NCBI GenBank assembly: GCA_022885665.1
Contig: JAGQDJ010000033.1
Coordinates: 930,001-994,000 of the forward strand
DNA from: Triops longicaudatus
Taxonomy: Eukaryota > Arthropoda > Branchiopoda > Notostraca > Triopsidae
Reading direction: 5' to 3'
DNA: 64,000 bases
The translations under genes and the position numbers were made by a program. Below, in pieces: positions 60,101 through 64,000 of this stretch (within the stretch, counting starts at the first letter, position 1; every line of letters begins with the position of its first letter). The notes beneath the pieces are model-generated. The model ran no database searches. It had not been told where the DNA came from and was given only the letters and a program-made list of their open reading frames with translations.

Positions 60101-61360
60101 CTCTGGTTTTAAATCAGCATGAATCAAGCCAAGTTGCTGTCGCACAAGGACAAAAAAGGGTCAACGATAAAAACATAAGCACGTTTAACTATATTTACTT
60201 TGAGCTTAAGCAAGGCAGTCAAAACCTGTTGCATGATTGGTCGAATGTACTTCAAAGGCAGCGGACTGAACTTGTTCTGCTTCAGGAAATCATACAAGTT
60301 TTGTTCCAGCATTTCAAACACCAAGCAAGTGTGGTTCTTATGCTGAAAGCATTCGTAAGCTCGAATAAAATTGTACTCGTCCGCATTTTCTTGACTAAGG
60401 CGAGACAAGATGTTCACCTAAACCAAATTTATCCATACTCCTCCCATAAACTGACAGTAAATCAAACACCAAAGATTACCTCGATCTGTCCTTGTCGAGC
60501 ATACGATGGATGATTCTTTAAAATCTTAATGGCCACTATTTCATTCGTTCCCTTCTTCCAACATTTAACCACCTTTCGTCCATATGGAAGGTTCGTCTCG
60601 ATTAGTCATCGTGTAAGGAAAGCGTACACGTTCTTACCTGACCAAATGTTCCTCGGCCAAGGAACTCGAGCACCTCATACGAATTGGTGAGCGAATACAG
60701 AACTTCATGTTGAACTAATTGGTAATCCCCATCCGCGGAGGAAGTTCCTTGGGGCTGCACCGGTGCTGCTGCCGCTGCCGCCGCCGCCACGATGTTACTC
60801 GTGGCGATGGCTGCAGCGGAAGCTGCGTGTTTGCTGTAGGACGTCGTGTTGACGTGTGCAAAAGCTGCTGCGGCAGCCGCGGCTGCTGCAACGGAAGTCG
60901 CGGTGGAGGACACGCCCTCCACGCCGCAACTATCGGCATTAGGCACTCCGTCCAGCAAGAAATCTCCGGCCTTCCGCTTTACGCCGCCCGACGGACGCTG
61001 ATAGGCGTGGTCCAACAGCTTGATGGCCGATGTCCGTACGTATCCTGTGTTAGTTCTGGTTCCTGTAGTACTTGGACTACTATGTTGCTGAGTCCCATGT
61101 CCTCGCTGACTGCTACTACTGCTGCTCCCGTAACTGCCACCTACACTCGTCGACTGATTCTGTTGTTGATGACTCTGGTTGGAACTGGACACATCACCCA
61201 AGTAGACCGTGGTTCCACATAAGGTACTACTATCAAGGCTGTAATCCGAGTTCTGCTGGTTGGTCTGATACACATTGTCCAGCTTCCGTTTCTTGAGGTT
61301 CTGGTGGTGTAACACTGAGGTGCTATGCGCTGGTTGGGACTGGACGAACATGTCATGCAT
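54123..61360 (-). CDS. HIPK: homeodomain-interacting protein kinase (HIPK)
   Basis: Fifteen exons, complement(54123..54345, 54469..54990, 55356..55592, 55784..55975, 56042..56285, 56457..56823, 58399..58569, 58696..58761, 58837..59313, 59373..59561, 59678..59901, 59962..60136, 60199..60417, 60480..60572, 60638..61360), 1373 residues. The N-terminus is Ser/Gln/Ala-rich with two polyalanine runs. Kinase domain, about 228-560: FLGRGTFGQVVKCW, catalytic Lys257 (VAIK), IHADLKPEN, VIDFGSASHV, the DYRK-type activation loop NTYLQSRYYRAPE, and the HIPK insert ending TPEEHEAETGIKSKEARKY. Later come IQIQPPLLTQQ, KKRVKENTPP, DTPSPAVSVITISDSDDE (a SUMO-interacting motif), a His/Ala-rich region and YYSSLSPGKAQY near the end. 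HIPKs are nuclear Ser/Thr kinases acting on p53, Wnt, Notch and JNK targets. The intron after exon 8 has a GC donor. The 1.6-kb intron 56824-58398 looks empty. Confidence 0.96.
58570..58695 (-). other. GC-AG intron in HIPK
   Basis: The donor reads CTG|GCAAGT and the acceptor TTGCAG|GGT. The nearby GT (one codon later) would put the next exon out of frame, so the GC site is the one consistent with protein continuity (VLL then GAAVQSW). Confidence 0.75.
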
Positions 61361-62850
61361 TCCCTATCATAATAATAAGAGTAAAAAAACTATTAGTAAT
61401 TATATCGACTGAATATAATATCGTATACTAAGGTACGCGAACAAGAACCTTTGTCTTAGGCAGTAAAGTCTGTTTTGGCGAAAAAGGAAAAGGCAAACCA
61501 GTTAGAATTACGTTTTCAATGGACATTGTCATGTACCGATGACGAATACAATTTAAATGGCAATAACCGCGTCAATACAAAAGGGATCTAACAGATTATT
61601 CAATCCTTACTTTTCCTACAACGCGCAACGAAAAACAAGCTTTCACAATTACGGTAAGAGAAATCGAGGAATTGAGAATGGGCCAAAATAATCCAGTCTC
61701 TCAAAATTACGCAAGACATAATTAGAAAACGGATTATTATTTAGCTTCCGAATAGTTTCGTACTATGCAGTGGCTAAAATGATAAAAAATAAAGTACAGG
61801 AGGCAATTAGAAACTGACTAGATGATACAGATCGCAACACGATTGACGTAATAGTGACTTGTCACGTATCCGAAAGCAGCTAAGGATAATATTTGAGAGA
61901 AAATGTACTCTGAGAGCTAGTGACGATTCCTATAAGTAATTAGCTCACGAAACACAACACACTCGAATTCAAAATATTTTGCATTGTCAACCTTCGTAAG
62001 CACGTCAGTGACAAGTGGTACGAAGTAACGTAGTGGATGAAAGGAGCCTTTGTTTACCATTTAATTTTTCTTGATTATAAAATCAAAATGCATCGATTTT
62101 CAGTAAACAATGCCACTATTTGTCTAATTCATGTAATGAGTTACCTAGTTTTTGGATTGGCGTCTTCCATAAAGTACGGGGTATTCACTAAGGGACTGCA
62201 CAACAAAGAAACGTCTGCCTCACGGCCATCTTGGATGCTTTGCACCTCACCTGGAAAGCTCGAAAACCTCTGTAATTGGCGATACTTAAGAACTTGTCCG
62301 ATTACGATTATGAATCTGTGCCAGGGTATTTGAAATGGAGATTCGCGGATAAAAGGGCTTCATTGTCATTAAAATAAATGCAGAAGTCGTAGGGATGTCT
62401 TGAACGAACACAGAAAGAAGCTTTTGTTTTAACTGAGTCATACTTAGTTTTACTGAATCTTCTGCAATGTTCATATAACAAAAACTCATTTGTCAGGAGA
62501 GGGTAAAACGAAAGAGACATTTAATTAAAGGAGTTTAAAATGCAACAGAGAACTGTTATTGGGAAACTACAAATCGTACATGGAATATTTTTCAACGGTT
62601 ATGAATTTCATTAATGAAAGAAATTACAAAACATGTAGTCAATAGATTACTATAATTATAAAAAAGGGGTCTTATTCATAGCCATCCAACAAAATCAGAA
62701 TTTTTCTCACAGTGACACGTGTTGAACTAAGAAGCACAATTTACATAACACTTTTGTCCACCATACCCAACTGTTATCAGTCCATTAACTTGAGTGTCTT
62801 ATTTTTTATTTATTTTATTATTTTTGTTTACTCAAATGCACTACTGAATT
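61361..62850. other. upstream of HIPK; no firm gene
   Basis: Contains the HIPK 5' UTR/promoter on its left. An ATG-started plus-strand frame at 62037-62333 (98 codons) has an internal Met followed by a hydrophobic stretch and four later cysteines, but no promoter or splice support; it is treated as a finding, not a gene. Confidence 0.4.
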
Positions 62851-64000
62851 TTACAGACTCTCTTCGCGCTCAGCCTTGTCTGGAACAACTGGCTTCAGAA
62901 AACGAGGAGCACCACATGTTAGTTCATCTCGTGTTGTAGTAACCGGATCAGCAACCTCAACCTTAGTTCTTGAATTGGCAACCCCCTGTGTTTCACCCTG
63001 TGAACTCATTTCAACAGCCTGGTTGGAAGAGCCGGCGACTTCGTTCATACGCACCGAAGACATTCTAGTATCTGTGTTTTCTGCAGATAATAAGAAAAAT
63101 ATTTGAAAATTAAAAGCAAAAAGTCTAAACGCTTAACACTAGAAAAATTTGATATAAAAAATATCCGTATTCTACCTGAAAAAGTCCATCGCAAGCGAGC
63201 CAATGGCTTCCATTGACAACATGTGAACTGGTCCCTTTGACTGCAGCAAATGTTGGACCCACGTAAACGATGGTACGTCTGCTGCCCAGCGCTGCGAAAT
63301 TTCGGTGTCGTAAATGTGTACAGAAATGGATTCAAGGCTGAGTTCACTGGTAAAATGAAGATCACCAGCCACGCATACAGATCAGCTTGAACCAGAGAGC
63401 ATGATTAAAAGTTCTCTTTTTCAAGGAAACGAATGACTTACCCGATACGTGAAAATTGCAAAGCGCCATGAACTTCAGTGCGATAATAGGACACCAACAG
63501 AGGCAATCGGTAAGGATGAGGAAAAAGAAACGAACAGCTATCTCCAGTTCATTGAGAGGAAGAGGTGTAGCACCGCGAGTCTTGCGAATGCTAAGGAACA
63601 GGCTTACGTACGCGACGGCAATTAATATTATACTAAAGAAAAGCAGTGAGCTTACTGAACTGATATACAAGCCCTTATTTGTGACAAACCAAGCAAAGTT
63701 TAGTCCCAGGAACAGAAAGGATGAATATTCCCAGCCCAAGGCTCTCGGTTCATCGATATGCAACGGAAAACACAAGCTGTTACTTCCGTAATAACGTGTA
63801 CTTTGTCTCCAGTGAATGGCTAACCCATAATAAGGCTGCAATGATCGGATAGCGTAGAACTGAAGTATTTAATATACCAGGAATTGCGGCTAAACTAAAG
63901 CCAATTATCCATATTAAGATGATAGAAACAATGGCTGTTTTCTCTGTCAGCTTTTTATCGCCATACGGACAACTTATGTGGAGAAACCTTTCTAACGACA
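62851..64000 (-). CDS. leucine-rich-repeat GPCR of the relaxin receptor type (RXFP/Lgr3-like), 3' part only
   Basis: Four exons in the window, complement(62851..63080, 63176..63385, 63442..63819, 63878..>64000); the 5' part lies beyond 64000. The visible protein starts in intracellular loop 2 (SLERFLHISCPYG), followed by TM4 (IVSIILIWIIGFSLAAIP), the extracellular loop RYYGSNSLCFPLHIDEP with the conserved disulphide Cys, TM5 (YSSFLFLGLNFAWF), the loop KTRGATPLPLNELEIAVRF, TM6 (FFFLILTDCLCWCPII) and TM7 with NSALNPFLYTFTTPKFR (NPxxY). These loop motifs are those of relaxin-family receptors. The cytoplasmic tail is about 110 residues, Ser/Thr-rich, with no recognisable end signal. The acceptor TTAG at 63820-63823 resolves what at first looks like a frameshift and gives a 58-nt intron. 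Confidence 0.88.

Noticed and set aside
60719..61222. 167-codon plus-strand open frame
   Set aside because: It is the mirror of the GC-rich, Ala/Ser/Gln-rich first exon of HIPK.
63800..63845. Apparent frameshift in the GPCR between TM4 and the second extracellular loop
   Set aside because: Using the first CAG acceptor breaks the frame, but the TTAG acceptor 16 nt further gives a 58-nt intron, correct phase and the expected motif AIHWRQSTRYYGSN, so no lesion is needed.
1..64000. CRISPR arrays, operons, insertion sequences or other prokaryotic systems
   Set aside because: Spliced genes with GT/AG introns, TATA boxes and animal protein families show nuclear eukaryotic DNA; no such arrays or operon spacing are present.

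Overview
This is nuclear DNA of an animal, about 40% GC, with many multi-exon genes whose introns are mostly 45-70 nt with canonical GT/AG ends. Two CPAP3/obstructor-type proteins with three chitin-binding domains point to Panarthropoda (arthropod or tardigrade). An ODAD3/CCDC151 orthologue implies a motile dynein-bearing axoneme, which argues against lineages with aflagellate sperm such as acariform mites, cladocerans or copepods. I cannot name the species. Exon coordinates were deduced by hand from splice signals, phase continuity and remembered family members; no alignment was run.

Layout. 1-2.2 kb: no clear gene. 2.2-5.3 kb: a small secreted Gly/Ala/Asn-rich protein (-) and a head-to-head pair of CPAP3 cuticle genes. 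5.6-6.7 kb: an unrecognised multi-pass membrane protein (+). 7.06-7.77 kb: INO80C (-). 10.2-12.3 kb: catalase (+). 14.1-16.3 kb: ODAD3 (+). 16.6-20.4 kb: transportin-3 (-). 21.9-22.6 kb: a UPF0462 (C4orf33-like) protein (-). 22.6-27.1 kb: gene-poor. 27.1-28.0 kb: H-type ferritin (+) with a 5' UTR iron-responsive element. 28.4-30.8 kb: a Ras-superfamily protein with altered nucleotide-binding motifs (-). 31.4-34.6 kb: an M28B peptidase homologue lacking the catalytic glutamate (-). 34.8-35.4 kb: a small one-pass, probably mitochondrial protein (-). 36.9-39.6 kb: a four-MBT plus SAM Polycomb-type protein (-), head to head with ANKLE2 (+, 40.3-43.1 kb). 44.1-50.8 kb: a Goliath-type PA-TM-RING ubiquitin ligase (+). 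54.1-61.4 kb: HIPK kinase (-). 62.9-64.0 kb: the 3' part of a relaxin-receptor-like GPCR (-), cut by the window end.

The genes do not form one pathway; the order looks like an ordinary compact euchromatic segment. Functional themes are extracellular matrix/cuticle, redox and iron handling (catalase, ferritin), chromatin (INO80C, Sfmbt-like, HIPK), nuclear transport and envelope (TNPO3, ANKLE2) and signalling. The items most worth a second look are two enzyme-family members that have lost key catalytic residues, the CPAP3 inverted duplicate, the ferritin IRE, a GC-AG intron in HIPK, and unassigned open frames inside long introns.
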